In this document: positions 63,371 to 64,000 of the stretch, in pieces
How the letters are laid out: each line of letters begins with the position of its first letter
Numbering within the stretch: position 1 is the stretch's first letter
Assembly: GCF_030690345.1 (NCBI RefSeq)
Contig: NZ_JAUYGV010000006.1
Location: forward strand, 434,001-498,000
Source of the DNA: Rheinheimera sp.
Lineage (GTDB): Bacteria > Pseudomonadota > Gammaproteobacteria > Enterobacterales > Alteromonadaceae
Reading direction: 5' to 3'
Length of the DNA: 64,000 nucleotides
Translations under genes and position numbers: made by a program
The notes under the pieces: generated by a model
Seen by the model: only the letters and a program-made list of their open reading frames with translations
Told to the model about the DNA's origin: nothing
Database searches by the model: none

Positions 63371-64000
63371 TCAGTCCTGAGTCAGGGCGCGTTCTACATC
63401 AATACCGATGCTGAGCGCGCCGATATGCCGGCCGTCAGCATTTAACAGCGGCACACTCAGTTTTACCTGAAAGCGTTGGGTGGACTGGTCGTACTCCACC
63501 ACATCAATAAAATAGTCATGTTGTTGCTCAAATACGCTGAGAAAAGGTGTTTCATCGCCCTGCCAATAGTCGGTGGTCATATCGCTGATAGCAACATTGG
63601 CGCCCTGGTTATCCATCAGAATCACTTCAGTAATTAACCCCGGGGTGTTGGCCTGCCAACTGCGCAGCAGCTCAGCTGTGGGCGAACTCAGCTGTGCTGC
63701 AGCCACAGCGCCGGCAGTACGCAGCTGTACCTTTTGCTGCCAAGCGGCATCACGCTGCATAATTTCCGACAAAGACAGCTGTTGCTGGTTTTGCTGTTGC
63801 ACCGCGGCTATCAGCTTGCGATCCCGTGCCAGCTCGCGGGTGCTGTGCAGCAGTTGTGCCGCAATCAATTGTTGTTCCTGCTCTGCCAGCGCAAAGGGCG
63901 CCGATGCACACAAATGCACAGCGGCATTAAAACGCGGCATAAAATCCGGCTGTTGTTGTAACCGTGCCGAAGAAAAATACACCCCCAGCGGTATATAACG
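63371..64000 (-). CDS. Sensor/cache-domain protein (partial, open at window edge)
   Basis: PDFMPRFNAAVHLCASAPFALAEQEQQLIAAQLLHSTRELARDRKLIAAV...; reading frame continues past the GTG at 63982 to the window end. Confidence 0.6.
   Translation of the reverse strand, partial: RYIPLGVYFSSARLQQQPDFMPRFNAAVHLCASAPFALAEQEQQLIAAQLLHSTRELARDRKLIAAVQQQNQQQLSLSEIMQRDAAWQQKVQLRTAGAVAAAQLSSPTAELLRSWQANTPGLITEVILMDNQGANVAISDMTTDYWQGDETPFLSVFEQQHDYFIDVVEYDQSTQRFQVKLSVPLLNADGRHIGALSIGIDVERALTQD

Overview
Contiguous chromosomal segment from a gammaproteobacterium. Gene content and order suggest a Rheinheimera/Alishewanella/Alteromonadales-like genome (inference, no search run). Most of it is conserved core genome: rapZ-ptsN-hpf-rpoN-lptBAC-kdsCD-yrbG, mlaFEDCB-ibaG-murA, degS-degQ, zapG/zapE, rplM-rpsI, petABC-sspAB, ilvY/ilvC, mgsA, argR/mdh, ispB/rplU-rpmA-obgE-folA, apaH-apaG-rsmA-pdxA-surA-lptD/djlA, ompA-like, rluA-rapA, PIN-PhoH. 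A less standard stretch at about 49-63 kb holds an orphan membrane sensor, a transglutaminase-like protein coupled to a GlyGly-CTERM protein, a TPR protein with an apparently degenerate GGDEF-like domain, a GGDEF-EAL protein, a patatin-BamA fusion and a NatAB-type ABC exporter. The main discovery is an unannotated CsrB/CsrC-type regulatory RNA on the minus strand at about 24494-24821, between mgsA and a divergent DyP-type peroxidase gene. It has about 20 GGA motifs (16 of them AGGA), and eight perfect short hairpins present a GGA-type motif in the loop. An 18-bp perfect palindrome TGTGAGATATATCTCACA (24993-25010), which looks like a UvrY/GacA operator, lies about 170-190 bp upstream of its predicted start. 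No tRNA, rRNA, CRISPR array or mobile element was recognised.
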